A stretch of DNA of 64,000 nt from Pristionchus mayeri (Eukaryota; Nematoda; Chromadorea; Rhabditida; Neodiplogasteridae). The stretch lies in assembly GCA_036245805.1 (NCBI GenBank), contig BTRK01000001.1:4588001-4652000 (forward strand), given 5' to 3'. Positions 44,171 through 56,392 of this stretch are shown piece by piece. The notes below the pieces were generated by a model that saw nothing but the letters and a program-made list of their open reading frames with translations, ran no database searches and had not been told where the DNA came from. The position numbers and the translations under genes are program-made. How positions within the stretch are numbered: position 1 is the first letter of the stretch; the number at the start of each line of letters is the position of its first letter.

Positions 44171-45300
44171 GGCGATTCCGAATTTCGAATTATGGTAGTG
44201 AGCACGCTCCTAATCAATATATTAATCAAAGTAGATCACCATTACGACGATGGGAGTGGACATGCAAAAATGAGGAAATGAACAGATAAGAAAATCACGA
44301 GAAACAAAAAAACTCGAGACTACGTGACCTCATGACCTGCACAGAAATCGCTCAGGGTTGATAGCGAAACGCCGCGAACATTCTGGGCGATCACAAGTGT
44401 GACCCGGCGAACTATGTCCTGAACCCCATCAACAAACCACAACATAAGATCACAAGTCAGAAATCAAAGACGTCTAGATGGAATCACGTTCAGTCGGATA
44501 AAAAGTCGAGTAGAATCAACAAATATGCTAGTTTTAAACAGGGATTTGGGCGCGAAGCGATAAATTGGAATCTCCATTCGCTCGCCGGATCAATTGCGGG
44601 TGCATGGGACTGGCACTGACGGACTCCTTATCAAGGGCGAGAGAGTGTGGGTCTTGGAGAGAATGCGGAGAGATTGATAGGGGGGGGGGGAGACAAGGAC
44701 AGGGTGGAGGGAACAGAAAGTTAGAGTGGCGATAGAGCATGCAAAAGTGAGAGAGTGTCTCTGGAAGAGATCAAAAGTTGCACGTGAAGCCATTATCCGA
44801 CATTGTTTCGATGACAGGAACGTACATCGGGAAGAGAAGGGGCGATTGTACTAGGTCAGATGAGAGCCCAGCGGACGAGAAGCAAAACAAGTACCCTTCT
44901 TCATGATTTTACATTAGTTTCTCACACTATCGAAACGTTTGCTGTGAAAATACTACGTAAGTGTATTAATTTTGGTTCTCCTCCCACGATTCTGATCCGA
45001 CCGGGGCGAGTTGTTTTCCTTCTACTCTCCACTTTTTCGTTAACGACTGTTACCGTAATCCAGTCAACACGGAATCTACAGGATCAGGGGCGAAACAGGC
45101 GCACTATCAGGGAAGAATGTTGCCGACTGCAGGCCACAACTACTCAATTAACATTTCGCGGGTAGGTATTGCGATCATATCCGGAGATGTGGTGGGCATA
45201 CATCCCTGGGGCACAATTACGATTGCAGGGTTAATTCGTAAAGTCATTTCTATGTATCTAAAGAAACCAAGAAGAATACAAGAAGAGTCTCAGACAAATT
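44171..45300. other. Intergenic, no gene recognised
   Basis: Upstream region of the putative 44000 start. It contains a poly-G run near 44680 and gagag-rich DNA. No exon or RNA gene was identified. Confidence 0.4.
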
Positions 45301-45323
45301 CCGCATCCGGTTTCCGTATTTGT

Positions 45324-45381
45324 GTTTCACGCGTTGCACAATTAGTCGAGATGAATACAATTTATCCTTCGACCGTATGAG
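45324..45381 (+). ncRNA. 21U-RNA-like locus, type iii, short spacing
   Basis: TGTGTTTCACGCGTTG, G at 45324; GAATACAAT with the T at 45361 (37 nt, shorter than the rest). Confidence 0.35.
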
Positions 45382-45674
45382 CTATAAAAATAATATAAAA
45401 TTCATCAGAATCTCGACAATGATAATTTAAATATATTGGCACTGCTCCCTAAATGCTACGAAATCACAACGCACAGAACAAATCGATAATTCAATGTCCC
45501 CAATTTCTTTTTTTTGTTTCCGCACCAGACTATAACTGTTCTTGCCAACCTGCGCTCATCAATCTGTAACCACTACGGAGTTTCCTCAAGCTCTTACAAC
45601 TTCCTGCCCATTCTCCACCATTATCTAACCTCTGGCAAACTGAGAAAAAGGCATCTTCGGAGATTCACAAACGG

Positions 45675-45739
45675 GTTTCACAGGAAGACTAAACAATCGG
45701 GTGTGGCTACGAATGCAATACACCCTCGTCGCCTGGTTT
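45675..45739 (+). ncRNA. 21U-RNA-like locus, type i
   Basis: GGGTTTCACAGG, G at 45675; ACGAATGCAAT with the T at 45719 (44 nt). Confidence 0.6.
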
Positions 45740-45920
45740 CAATAGAATGAATCTAATACTAGAAAAATCACTCATACACCAACGAAATTGTACTTTTTCT
45801 TCGTCTTTTACTAGAGACGGCAAGTTGGTTGACCGAATTGCTTTGGCAAGGCTATTTGTGGGTGTAATGTATCCCTGTGAGGCTAAATAAAGTCGTACTT
45901 TTTTACCACTTGTCGATATA

Positions 45921-47176
45921 TCAGGTTGGAACAAAAGTTTTGCACGATTTTCAAATTTTCGTTTCCGGCATACCCTGTCCTTTATTTGCAAAATTATTTT
46001 ATTTTGTTTCATGTATTCGTTGAGGGCTTGGATACTCTTTCTATAACACATTAGTATTACCCATATCATTTCATACTATGGCGGCATTTTAAAGTCAAAG
46101 TTACTACATTTGAGAACTAAACTACATAATTTTGGGGTCTGCACTCTATGGGAATCGATGATAATACAAAATTTGGAGAGTGTGATGAGCAGACATCATA
46201 AAATAGTATGAAAATGATTATTACCACAAATGGCGTTCCAGAAACTTAGGTAATTTTAAATCTCGCGTCAAAAGGAGCTTGGTCTGAATTAGTTATCTTC
46301 AACGCATAGCCGTAGCCGTAAGCCTATGAATCTCAAATGCATGTAAACTTTAAGTACCTTCCATGATAAGCTCACAATTATTTTCGTGTGGACATACAAT
46401 GCTTCTATTTAAAAATGCAATATTGCATACTCAGAAACTGATATTAGAGAGTCGGAATTGATGTTTCCATGAATGTCATGTTTCCAGCATGAAAGGAAGC
46501 TCAGACTTTATATGGTTAACTGAACAAGCAACTCTTACTCTAACACTTATTGGCTTGGCCGAGTCAGGGGATAGCTTCCTTTCGAGGAGATCGACTCGAA
46601 CTATGTACACCGAATTTCAAAATTTTGGCTTTGATGACCAAGATTCAAAATTTCTGAAAATCTAAATTTTCTTGGAGTGTAAAAGGGTAGGCTCCAGCAT
46701 TCCATTATGTTATAAAGCCCCACGGTAGTATATGTAAAATCACTTAAGATCAAGCCAGTATGATTGATTGGCGAGGCAAGAAAAGCGATCCATTCAGCAA
46801 CTTTACCTCGCTAATCTTGGAATTTAATGGCCTGTAAACCTTGCTAAATTGAAGTAACCACTAGATCCTACATAGTTTTAGAGAGAAAAACCAACGGGCT
46901 TTTCACTCCACTATGTGAGATTATACAATGAGTTTTCCTATCAGAATTGGAGCGCGGCAAACAAATGTCTATGTAACTCGAAAATTTCACATTTAACGAA
47001 ACCTGATTTTATTTCGCAAACCCTCAGAGCAGGATTCGATTCGAAGTAGCGGATATATTGCACAAATAGTCCCTAAATATATGCTATCCGGTTAGATCGG
47101 CCTATTTAAAGTGAAGCCTTTTAAGCGATTTCAAACTTCATGGTCGAAATCGTGCAAAACTTTTGTTCCAACCTAA
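45921..47176. mobile_element. Mariner-like element, 1.26 kb, degenerate
   Basis: TIRs t(c/t)AGGTTGGAACAAAAGTTT at 45921 and its complement ending at 47176 are flanked by TA on both sides. The length fits a full mariner, but no transposase motif survives in an open frame. Confidence 0.7.
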
Positions 47177-47572
47177 TATTATCTTAACCTCTCTATCATA
47201 CAATAGAACACATTCTTAACCCAAAATCAATACTTTTGGGATATTTCTGACAGGAGTTTTTATGACGGGCACCATGTCGTTTGAAGAGACTCCTCGGCCC
47301 TACACAAATTTTTTTTCTTCAAATTTTTAGGTTGCGAATTCGCATTGTAGTCGCTCGGGCCAGATTTTGAGGCAACCCTTTCTCCTTCTAAGTGGGCGAA
47401 GCCTGCGTTCTCTAAGTCTATAACAATTTGATCATTTTTTCTGCCGCATCAGTTCCTCCATAACATCAGGCATCCCGGATTGGATATAGAATGCGTTCTA
47501 TAGCCTGAACATGAAACCACCTTTTTATCTGGAGAGGACAAGAATCTCGAATACAATAAACATTGAATTTAT

Positions 47573-47637
47573 GTTTCACGAGTTGCATAACCAAGCGATG
47601 ATTGATATGAATTCAATTCTTTGCAACAAATTTTACA
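47573..47637 (+). ncRNA. 21U-RNA-like locus, type iii
   Basis: TTATGTTTCACGAGTTG, G at 47573; GATATGAATTCAAT with the T at 47617 (44 nt). A minus-strand motif starts at 47517, back to back. Confidence 0.6.
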
Positions 47638-47958
47638 ACAAATTTTATCATCAACTTTCAATTCAGACAATAATTATCTGAATTCGTTAATTGTGTCCCT
47701 CATATACAGGTCTGAGACGGCATCACACCGCACAGAGCATCTCGGCCATTCATTCCCCCCTACTGTCTGCCACTCCGAATCAGATTTTCTGCTCGTACCG
47801 TACTTCCCACATCAATCTACTGTTTCAATACTCCCGTCCTCACAATTGCTTGCCCACTCTCCCCTAATTCTCCAACATCTCTCCCCTCCCTCAGAAAAAA
47901 GAATGCTAGGAAAAAATATCGCAACCATTGTAAATGCGTTTCATAGTCTGACTATGTA

Positions 47959-48491
47959 TCAGGTTTATGCAAAAGTCTTGCGGTTTTTTGTGTCCGGGCT
48001 TCACTATATACAGGCTTCACTATGAGTGTGATATATTCACCCACCAAGAGGCTATATTCTCAAAAAAAATATTGGCGCCTGCATCTATCTCGTTTCAGAA
48101 TATTTGAATTTCTAATTTTTCAAAAATATGCAAAATCAACATAAAAATGCAATATGTAGTCATTTACTGATCAATGCATTCCTCAAAAGGATGTAACTTC
48201 CATCATCCATGAGAAAAAGTATGTATATGGAAAAGATGGGAGCTTCATATAACCACCAGGAATTGAGCAGGAAACATACTATTGAGAAAAAAAATTTCGA
48301 AAAAATTTTTTTTCGCAATTTTAACTTTGTCCTACTCTTGCCTCTCCGATTGGGCAATGCTGATAGGGTGCGCATATGAAAGAGTATGCAAGGCCTCATT
48401 AGTAATCAATATACGGAGGTTCGTCGGTCAAACTGAAAGGAAAATGGAAGGCAAAATATCAAAAAACCGCAAGACTTTTGCATCAACCTAA
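47959..48491. mobile_element. Mariner-type MITE (533 bp) splitting a 21U-like unit
   Basis: Ends tcAGGTTTATGCAAAAGTCT (47959) and its counterpart ending GCATCAACCTAA (48491) lie between TA dinucleotides. Left of it is gtttcatagtctgactatg and right of it ctctggttcgacaaaggatgcaat, i.e. the two halves of one type-i unit. Compare the unbroken unit at 63894. Confidence 0.75.
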
Positions 48492-48698
48492 TACTCTGGT
48501 TCGACAAAGGATGCAATGTAGAGTCTGCGTTGTAGCTTTTTCTAAATTAATACATCAAACACTAGAAAAATCACTTGTGAACCCTTGCCTTCCCCAATGC
48601 ACTGTTTATCCCCTTCCTACTGCTCCAGTCCGTCCCAATCGTAATTGGCAACCCAGATCCTACTGGATCTAGAAGGCGCACGGTAGATTGACCATTAA

Positions 48699-48984
48699 AG
48701 AAGGGGTAACACTTAAGAATGTTAGCGACTCTCACCACGAAGATATTGCGCTCGCGATGGGAAACTGTAGCGAAATTACCCCGAGAAATAGCTAATAAAT
48801 AAATAAAACGAGTGAAACATAAACGAACTAGCCACGACCCTGCGCTGTCGATGAACTTTGCTCTATGCAAATGGCCTGAAATGCCTCTGCGTCACTTCGG
48901 GCAAAGTAAGTGATCTAAGATCGGGCTAATGTCTATTTCCCACAATAGGGGCTCACGAAACTAATTGTTCGTGTTACTCCTTCT
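48699..48984. mobile_element. piggyBac-type MITE (286 bp), TTAA duplication
   Basis: TIRs AGAAGGGGTAACAC and (complement) AGAAGGAGTAACACG are flanked by TTAA at 48695-48698 and 48985-48988. The interior (ccacgaagatattgcgctcg, agtgaaacataaacgaac) matches the second copy at 54035-54322. Confidence 0.75.
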
Positions 48985-49050
48985 TTAAACCATCATTCTT
49001 TATCAAGAGATCACGTGAAGATTATATCCGGTTCAGGTTTCTGGACTGAT

Positions 49051-49116
49051 GTTTCACTGGTTGAATAACTAGTCGATAGTTTGTAGCAACTCCAATTTGT
49101 TTCTCTTTTTGCATGC
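49051..49116 (+). ncRNA. 21U-RNA-like locus, type iii
   Basis: TGATGTTTCACTGGTTGAAT, G at 49051; AACTCCAAT with the T at 49096 (45 nt). Confidence 0.55.
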
Positions 49117-49437
49117 TAACAACAATGTAATAGGTTATGTCATCTAATTCCAGTATTGCCAATAACGAACAATAGAGATTAATTTCTTTCCCGTATAATT
49201 ATTGGCGTCAACAGTCTCGCGAAGCACAGAATGCCGATCTCGACCATTTAGTTCCTCGCTTTCTGTCATTCCGAACCGGATTACCTGAATCCGACAATCT
49301 GCCCACATCAACCTGCTGTCGCTATGACGCCTCCTTATACCATCGACATTGCCTGCACAATCTCCATTACTCTCTGACCTCTCTCACACTTGAAAAAGTG
49401 ATATTTCGAAAAAAAACACTCCAACCATCACAAACAT

Positions 49438-49502
49438 GTTTCACAGTCAGACTAATGAATCGGAGTCGGCAAAGAATGCAATAAATCTCGGTCATTGGAA
49501 TT
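49438..49502 (+). ncRNA. 21U-RNA-like locus, type i
   Basis: CATGTTTCACAGTCAGACTA, G at 49438; AAAGAATGCAAT with the T at 49482 (44 nt). Confidence 0.6.
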
Positions 49503-49750
49503 CTAATTCATGAATCTAATTCTGGAAAAATCGGCCATCACGTTTCACGATATCTGACGAAGTCCCTTACAAGCATATGCTCCGTTTATCCATTTCCTAC
49601 TGCTCCAGTCCGTACCTATCGAAATCCAGTCAACCCTGATTCTGCAGGATCTAGAAGACGCACAGTAGCCTGACCATGAACACGCCTTTCGTTATCTGGA
49701 AAGGACAAGAACAATCTCAAATCTAATCCGCGTTCGGTTTCCGGATCGAT

Positions 49751-49816
49751 GTTTCACGAGTTGAATAACTAGCCAATGAATCGAGAAGAACTCGATTCAT
49801 TTCACTTTGTTCGATA
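49751..49816 (+). ncRNA. 21U-RNA-like locus, type iii
   Basis: CGATGTTTCACGAGTTGAAT, G at 49751; GAACTCGAT with the T at 49796 (45 nt); CGAT keeps the YRNT pattern. Confidence 0.55.
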
Positions 49817-50105
49817 AATAGAATATTTCAACTTTCTCAAAGCACAGAACATACATCTCGGCCATTCGCTACACTCTTTACTCCCAATCAGATTATCTGC
49901 TCGTACCGCACCTCAAACATCAATCATACTCCCGTTAACTCCGAATCAGATTGTCTGCGCGTACAGCACTTCCCACATCAATCTGCAGTCGCATTGGAGT
50001 CTTCTCATGCCCTCAAAATTGCCTGTCCACTCTCGACTACTCTCTGACCTCTTTCACGTTCGGAAAAGTGATATTTCGAGAAAACACATCGTCCGTCGCA
50101 AATGC

Positions 50106-50171
50106 GTTTCAATACCAGACGAAACAATCGGTGGTGGCAAAGAATGCAACTAATTATCATCTTCTGATATC
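50106..50171 (+). ncRNA. 21U-RNA-like locus, type i
   Basis: TGCGTTTCAATACCAGAC, G at 50106; AAAGAATGCAACT with the T at 50151 (45 nt). Confidence 0.45.
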
Positions 50172-50267
50172 AATATAATGAATCTAATACTATAAAGATA
50201 CATCTACTCACGAAATTTTACTTTTTCTTCGTCTATGGCAAAATTAAAAGATACCAGTTCATCCATA

Positions 50268-50331
50268 ACATCATCCAGGCAACCCAGATTGGATATATCA
50301 TAGACGGCGCTCTATAGACTGACCGTGAAAC
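50268..50331 (-). ncRNA. 21U-RNA-like locus, type ii, divergent partner
   Basis: Minus-strand GTTTCACGGTCAGTCTATAG starts at 50331; ATATCCAAT puts the T at 50288 (43 nt). Back to back with the plus motif at 50409. Confidence 0.5.
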
Positions 50332-50408
50332 AACCGTCCTTAATCTGGAGAGGACAAGAAGAATCTCAAGAATCTCAAATGCAATAAATATCCGATTCCG
50401 GAATTTAT

Positions 50409-50473
50409 GTTTCACGAGGAGCATAACCAATTGATGATTGATATGAATTCAATCTCTCCAACGTCCACTAGTC
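50409..50473 (+). ncRNA. 21U-RNA-like locus, type iii
   Basis: TTATGTTTCACGAGGAGC, G at 50409; GATATGAATTCAAT with the T at 50453 (44 nt). Confidence 0.6.
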
Positions 50474-51453
50474 AATAAAAAAACAATGAAATCTGTCACC
50501 GACTACCACAATAATTACCTACATGCATTAAACTTGTTCAACAAAAAGAGGCCTGCAACGCACTTCGTTATATGGTGAATTTCCAGAAAACATTCGCTTC
50601 GAGACCAATCGCGAGAGATCTCTTTCTCATCTCTCGCGCCGCCCGCTGTAAAACGCCATGCGACGAGATTCTCGGCCATTCATTGTCTCTCTATTATCTG
50701 CCACTCCGAATAAGATTATCTGCTCGTATCATACTTCCCATATCAACCTGCTGTCGCAATGGAATACCCTCATGTCCACACAACTGCTTGCCCCTGTTCC
50801 CTATTACCTAAAATATCGCATCTTCAGAAAAGGAATACGAAAAATTTCTCAACCATCACAAATTTGTTTCTCAGTCTGACTATAAACAGTGGTTGGACAA
50901 AGAATACAATGAGAGGCCGATAAAGTTCTTTTTAAAAAATAATAAATCAAACACTAGATAAACCGCTCATGAACCCTTGCACTATTTGCCGAGTTTTCTT
51001 CCCCAATCCTCATGACTATGAAATCACGGTTTCTTTACTAGGATTTCGCCTTCGGTTTCCGGATTTATGTATCACTAGTTGCATAACCTGCCGATAATTG
51101 AGAATATCTGAATCTCATCCTTACCTTGATTGAAGACAAAATATAATAGAACATACCGTCTATTTCCAGTTTTGTCAATAACAACGAAAATTGCCTAATT
51201 AATTTCCCTTAATATTCGTGGCTTCAACAGTTTCACAAAGCACGGAACGCAGATCTCGACCATTGAATTTCCCCAACTTTCTGTCACTTCACATAAGATA
51301 ATTCGGACCTACTGTGCTGCTCTCATCAATCTGCATTCACTATGGAGTCTCCTCATACCATCATAATTACCTGGTAACTCTCCATCATTCTCTAACATTT
51401 CGCTCTCTCGAAAAAGTCATGCTTGTAGAAAACTTCCCGACAATCACAAATGC

Positions 51454-51517
51454 GTTTCACAGTCAGACTAAACCATTGAGGTGGCAACAAATACAATAAC
51501 ACCGCGTTTTGATTCTT
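51454..51517 (+). ncRNA. 21U-RNA-like locus, type i
   Basis: TGCGTTTCACAGTCAGACTA, G at 51454; ACAAATACAAT with the T at 51497 (43 nt). Confidence 0.55.
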
Positions 51518-52037
51518 CAATTAATGAAATGACGTGGTTGATGCGTGTATGCTCTGAATATTCCCTTGCTACTCTATCTGTTGCACCACATCTTCAACTA
51601 GACAAATAAGATTCTGAAGGGTTCAAAAAGCGCACATTGGCCCAACCATGAAACCATCCTTCTTTATTTGGATAAGCCAAGAAGAATCTCGATCTAACAT
51701 CTCGCTCCCTCAGAAAACGAATGTTTTGAGAAAACTTCGCGGCTGTCACAAATGTGTTCCACAGACATACTAAAAGCTATGGCTCGTCAAATAATCCGTT
51801 GTATGAAAGTAATCCAAGAAAAATCATATATCAACCCTCTCACGACATTCGTCGAATTCCCTTAGCATATGCTCCGATTATTCCTTTGCAGCCTTACCAG
51901 TTCGTCCCTATCGTCCTCCAGTCAACCCAGATTCTGCAGCATCTAGAATGCGCACATTAGCCTGACAATGAAACCTCAGCTGTTTATCGGGAAACGAAGA
52001 ATCACGAATCTAATCAACGTCCGGTTTCTGGATCAAT

Positions 52038-52102
52038 GTTTCACGAATTGATTAAACAGCCGAGAATCAAGACTAACCCAATACCTCGCCATTTGAGGAC
52101 GA
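52038..52102 (+). ncRNA. 21U-RNA-like locus, type iii
   Basis: CAATGTTTCACGAATTG, G at 52038; ACTAACCCAAT with the T at 52082 (44 nt). The intervening sequence is well diverged from other type iii units. Confidence 0.6.
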
Positions 52103-52489
52103 TAGAAAAAATAATAGGGATTCAATTTTCAGGTAATTTTGGGTAATTTTCGAATGTGTTGCAGGTGCGCTAGATAACTGATAAGCACATGAGATATGTA
52201 GCGCACCTGAAACATATCCGAAAATGAGCCTAAATGACCTGGAAATTGAAACCCTAAATAATAGAATATTTCAACCGTCTCTCGAAGCACAGAACGTATA
52301 TCTTTGTCATCTGCTCGTACCACACTTTCCACGTCAATATCTGAAGTCGCAATCTGGCCTCCTCATGTCCTCACAATTGCTTGCCCACTCTCCACTACTC
52401 CATGATCTCTTTCAATCTAGGAAAAGTTTTGTTTGTAGAAAAAATGCCGATTACCACAAACTAACCAGCTCCACAGTACCATCCCAAAC

Positions 52490-52554
52490 GTTTCACAGTC
52501 AGACTAAAGAATCGGGGTTGGCAAAGAATGCAATCCACTGTCTCCTCGAGTTCA
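52490..52554 (+). ncRNA. 21U-RNA-like locus, type i
   Basis: AACGTTTCACAGTCAGACTA, G at 52490; AAAGAATGCAAT with the T at 52534 (44 nt). Confidence 0.6.
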
Positions 52555-52625
52555 ATAGAACTAATCTATTACTAAAAAAATCGCCCATATACCCACGAAA
52601 CTTCAGTTTACTTCTGGAGACAACG

Positions 52626-53547
52626 AACCCTGAAATATTTTAGTTATGGAGCTCCATCTGCATAAATTCGCGGGATTCGAGCTGTTTTCAATGCATGATG
52701 ACTGAATACAACATAAAGTTCTGCGAAAATCCACATCTTCTGACTTTCGAAAATTCCCATTTTCAGAACTCGGATTATGTACAAAAAAAATGTAAGTTAA
52801 TTTTATCTAATTAACGACCACTGCCAATTAACAATTTTTCAAAAACATTTGGCGGTACACAGTATCCGGCCAACATGGACTCCCATCTACTCCTTACAGT
52901 GCCGATATTTGTGCTTGAAAACATCAGAATTGCAAGTTCAACAAATGTAAAATTAATTTTCAACGACATTTACGCTCGGATTGATCGAATTTGATAAATA
53001 TTTATCAATAACAGTCAGGATCATTAAGAATTAATGAATATAATCACCAATTTCGCAGTATTATGAAATATGTAAAATCACAAAATTAAAAATGTTGATT
53101 ATTTTTAAGTGTCATAAATTGCGTCTTACGAAACGTTTTCAAACTGATACGTACTGGACTTTATATTTACTTATCAAATTCGATCAATCCGCGCGTAAAT
53201 GTCGCTGAAAATTAATTTAACATTTTTTGAACTTGCGATTCTGCTGTTTTCAAGCACAAATATCGTGATTGTAAGGAGTAGATGGGAGTCCATGTTGGCC
53301 GGATACTGTGTACCGCCAAATGTTTTTCAAAAATTGTTAATTGGTAGTGGTCGTTAATTAGATAAGATTAACTTTTTAATGTCAAAATTTGTGCTTAATC
53401 CGAGTTCTGAAAATGGGAATTTTCGAAAGTCAGAAGATGTGGATATTCGCAGTAGTTTATGTTGTATTCAGTCATCATGCATTGAAAACAGCTCGAATCC
53501 CGCGAATTTATGAAGATGGAGCTCCATAACTAAAATATTTCAGGGTT
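52626..53547. mobile_element. Fold-back element, 0.92 kb
   Basis: AACCCTGAAATATTTTAGTT at 52626 pairs with its complement ending at 53547. The arms continue through ttcgcgggattcgagctg and ttatcaaattcgatcaatcc to a centre near 53090. No coding content. Confidence 0.85.
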
Positions 53548-53799
53548 ACCCACGTCGGTGCGTCATGTTTGGTCACGGATATTGACAAAGGACCACCCTC
53601 AATGTCCCTTTATATTTTTATGTTAGACACCTAGTGAGTTGATCTTTTATATTCCGCAATAAAATTCACTGCAACGCACCTGCTTGATAGTGGAATGATT
53701 TATAATCTCGTGTGGGCGTCGAATTTTCGAACACCACTTTCTTAGTTTTCACTTTCTGAGGAAGTTCTCAACATAAAAGTTACTCAGAATAATTTTCCG

Positions 53800-54030
53800 A
53801 ACATTTTGGTGTCTGTGCCATCTCTGTAGCTCAACTGGGAGTTGAAATATGGTAAAGCCGGATCAAGAACCGGAAAATTCCTGAAAGCCGGCTCTGGGAC
53901 AAATGCTCTAGTTATTTCGTAATATTGTCTCCGGGTCAATATACAACCATAGTATGATCGATTTTAAATGGGTTTGAAAAAATTGTTCGCGAGTGGTCTG
54001 ATTTTGCTTCACTGACTCGTGATACATGTG
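53800..54030. repeat. Diverged solo relative of the 2343-3938 element end and flank
   Basis: Shares ccggctctgggacaaatg, atgggtttgaaaaa, attgttcg and cactgactcgtgata in the same order with 3820-4016. It shows that this repeat extends past the inverted arm itself. The piggyBac-type MITE inserted at its right end. Confidence 0.65.
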
Positions 54031-54034
54031 TTAA

Positions 54035-54322
54035 AGGAGTGCTCCGGGGACCAAATGCTAGGGAGTCCCACCACGAAAATTCTGCGCTCGCAATGGGAAA
54101 CTGTAGCGATTTTGCCACTAGAATGTGCTGAAACGTATGTAGAACGAGTGAAACATAAACGAACCAGGCGCTACCCTGCGCTTTCAATGAACTTTGCGCG
54201 TATGTAAATAAGCCCAGAGGCGTCTGTGAAACTTCGTACAAAGTGATTTCTGATCGGGTGAGTGGTATTTACGATATCCACATTGTCGCTATGGGTGACT
54301 GAACATTCCCCGGAGCACCCCT
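54035..54322. mobile_element. piggyBac-type MITE (288 bp), TTAA duplication
   Basis: TIRs AGGAGTGCTCCGGGGA and (complement) AGGGGTGCTCCGGGGA are flanked by TTAA (54031-54034, 54323-54326). The interior is about the same length as, and similar to, the copy at 48699, although the terminal repeats differ. Confidence 0.75.
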
Positions 54323-54935
54323 TTAAGCGGTACCATGGACTCTCAATTGATACAAAAATTATCTTATTCGTTAATATTATTCTTCATTAACAGGCCTCAG
54401 ATGATATCACAATGCACGTAGCATCTCGCCCATTCATTCTCCCCCCCCCCCCAACGGCCTGCCACTCCAGTTTCTATGTTCGTACCGTAATACCCAACCC
54501 CCATCAACCTGCAATCGCAAAGGCATCTCATCATGCCATTCCCCCATATTCTCTAACACCTCCCTCAGGAAAGGAATGTTTGAAAAAAAATTCGCAACCA
54601 TCAGATATGTGCTTCACAGTCAGAATAAACGCTCTGACTCGCAAAGAAAGTAATGAAGATTCCGCGATGTAGATTTTTCTAAATTAACAAATAATGAACT
54701 GGAAAATTCACTCATGATCCCTTGCAAGATATTTATCGATGTTCGCCTTCGCCTATGCTCCGTTTGTTCCCTTGCAATTGTTTCAGTTCGTCCCTATTGT
54801 CATCCGCAGAACTCAGACTCTGCGTGATCTAGAATCTAAAAGCACATCGTAGCATGGCTATGAAATCACCGTTTGTGGACTTGGAGAGGAGAAGAAGAAA
54901 TCTCGAATTTATTTTGACTTCGTTTCCGGATTGAT

Positions 54936-55000
54936 GCTTCACTGGTTGAATAACCAGTCAGTGACTGAGATGAAGGCAATTTTTGGGAGTTACAATTTCG
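54936..55000 (+). ncRNA. 21U-RNA-like locus, type iii, variant motif
   Basis: TGATGCTTCACTGGTTGAAT, G at 54936; GATGAAGGCAAT with the T at 54980 (44 nt). The motif has one mismatch (GCTTCAC). Confidence 0.4.
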
Positions 55001-55150
55001 AAAAAAAATATTCTTATATCTGTCATAGAATCCTAGTTTAGTCGATAATTATCCAAATTCATTAGGATTATCCCCTAGAATCTCAAAGAACAGAAAGTAC
55101 ATCTCGACCATTCAGCTCCCCCACTTTTCAACCCTCCAAAGCAGATTATA

Positions 55151-56392
55151 TTGGGGTGTCCGGAAAGTTCGTATAATTTTTTGTTTTTATTTTTTATTCA
55201 ATGCTTTACAATTCTCAGTGACCAATGTATGCCCCCTTCTTTCTCACTACCTCCCTCCAGCGATTGGGCAGGGTCTCGATTCCTCTCTTCCAGAATGCGG
55301 GTTTCTTCGAGACCGCCCAGTTCACGAAAGCCCTCACAACTTCATCTCGATTCTTGAACTTCTTTCCTTTTCAGAAGTCAGAGAGAGAGCGGAAGCAGTG
55401 GTAGTCGCATGGGGAGAGATCCGGGGAATACGGTGGATGGGGAATCCTCTCGATCTTCAGCTCGTCCATTTTCTTCTGGGTCATCTTCGCTCGATGTGGG
55501 CGAGCATTGTCCATCAGAAGAAGAATTTTGCCCTGGTTCAGGAGTCTGGGAGGGACTCTGATCGCGACATCTTGCAGTTGTTCAGAGAAGAGGTCGGCAT
55601 TGATGCTGGTGCCAGGGGCGAGGATCTCCCAGTAGATGGGACCGAGCACTGAGAAGAAGAAGCAGAGGAGTTCCTTCTTTCCGTGCTCTTCCTTCTTCGG
55701 GACGGGCGTGGGCTTCTCATCTGCATCCACCCATTGCAGTCTCCTCACAGGGTTATCGTACGTGATCCACTTCTCATCTGTAGCGATGATGGATTTGGCC
55801 CATCGAAGATTGGATCTACGATGGAGTAATTCCCGACAGACTTGAACACGATTTTTCAGCTGTTCGGGGGAGAGGTCATGGGGAATCACTTGTGGGAGTT
55901 TCGGCTTCTTCCCAGATCGATGGAGGATATCGGACACCGTTGATCTGGGAGTACCAGTATCCTTCTTCAACTCACGCACACTGGCCATGGGCTTGCGCTT
56001 CAGTGTGCGGAGAACGAGAGGCTGATCGAGGGAGGGAGGGCGTCCAGAGCGGGGTTGATCATCGAGACCAAACTCCCCTTTCTTGAAGCGGGAGAACCAC
56101 TTATAGCAGAAGGGTATGGAGGGGGCGTCAGCTCCTTCCGACTGGGCCAGGGCAGAGTGGGCCTCCTTCACGGATCGGCCAAGACGGTAGTAATGAAGTA
56201 AAACTGCTCGGAGGTAGAGATGGGAGTCCATCACAAGAATCAATGTAGCAACTAGGAGACTGATTAAATCCTCTCACTACTCAACGTCAGAATGATGCAA
56301 TACATTGTTGACAAACAGATTGCGCAATCACTGCATTTGATCGCGAACTGACTTTTTTCCGAAGCATTATACGAACTTTCCGGACACCCCAA
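55151..56392 (-). mobile_element. Mariner transposon, nearly intact
   Basis: Perfect terminal inverted repeats of at least 27 bp, starting TTGGGGTGTCCGGAAAGTTC, lie at 55151 and (complement) 56392, flanked by TA on both sides. The 1,242-bp element contains one transposase frame on the minus strand, described separately. It is inserted in the repeat array; the units on either side are diverged. Confidence 0.9.
55215..56243 (-). pseudogene. Mariner transposase, one premature TGA
   Basis: Cut-and-paste transposase of the mariner group. The N-terminal half has helix-turn-helix signatures (SVKEAHSALAQ, FSRFKKGEFGLDDQPRSGRP, SVRELKKDTGTPRSTVSDIL). The catalytic acidic residues are in ATDEKW, LLMDNARPH and SPDLSPCDYH, with exactly 34 residues between the second and third aspartates (D34D, typical of mariner). 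The frame stops at TGA 55371-55373 after CFRSLSDF. Reading beyond that stop in the same frame continues for 51 residues with a normal mariner tail (W.RGIE.LP.RW..V) and ends at TGA 55215-55217. The full length would be about 341 codons, so this copy carries essentially one nonsense change and is probably young. Confidence 0.9.
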
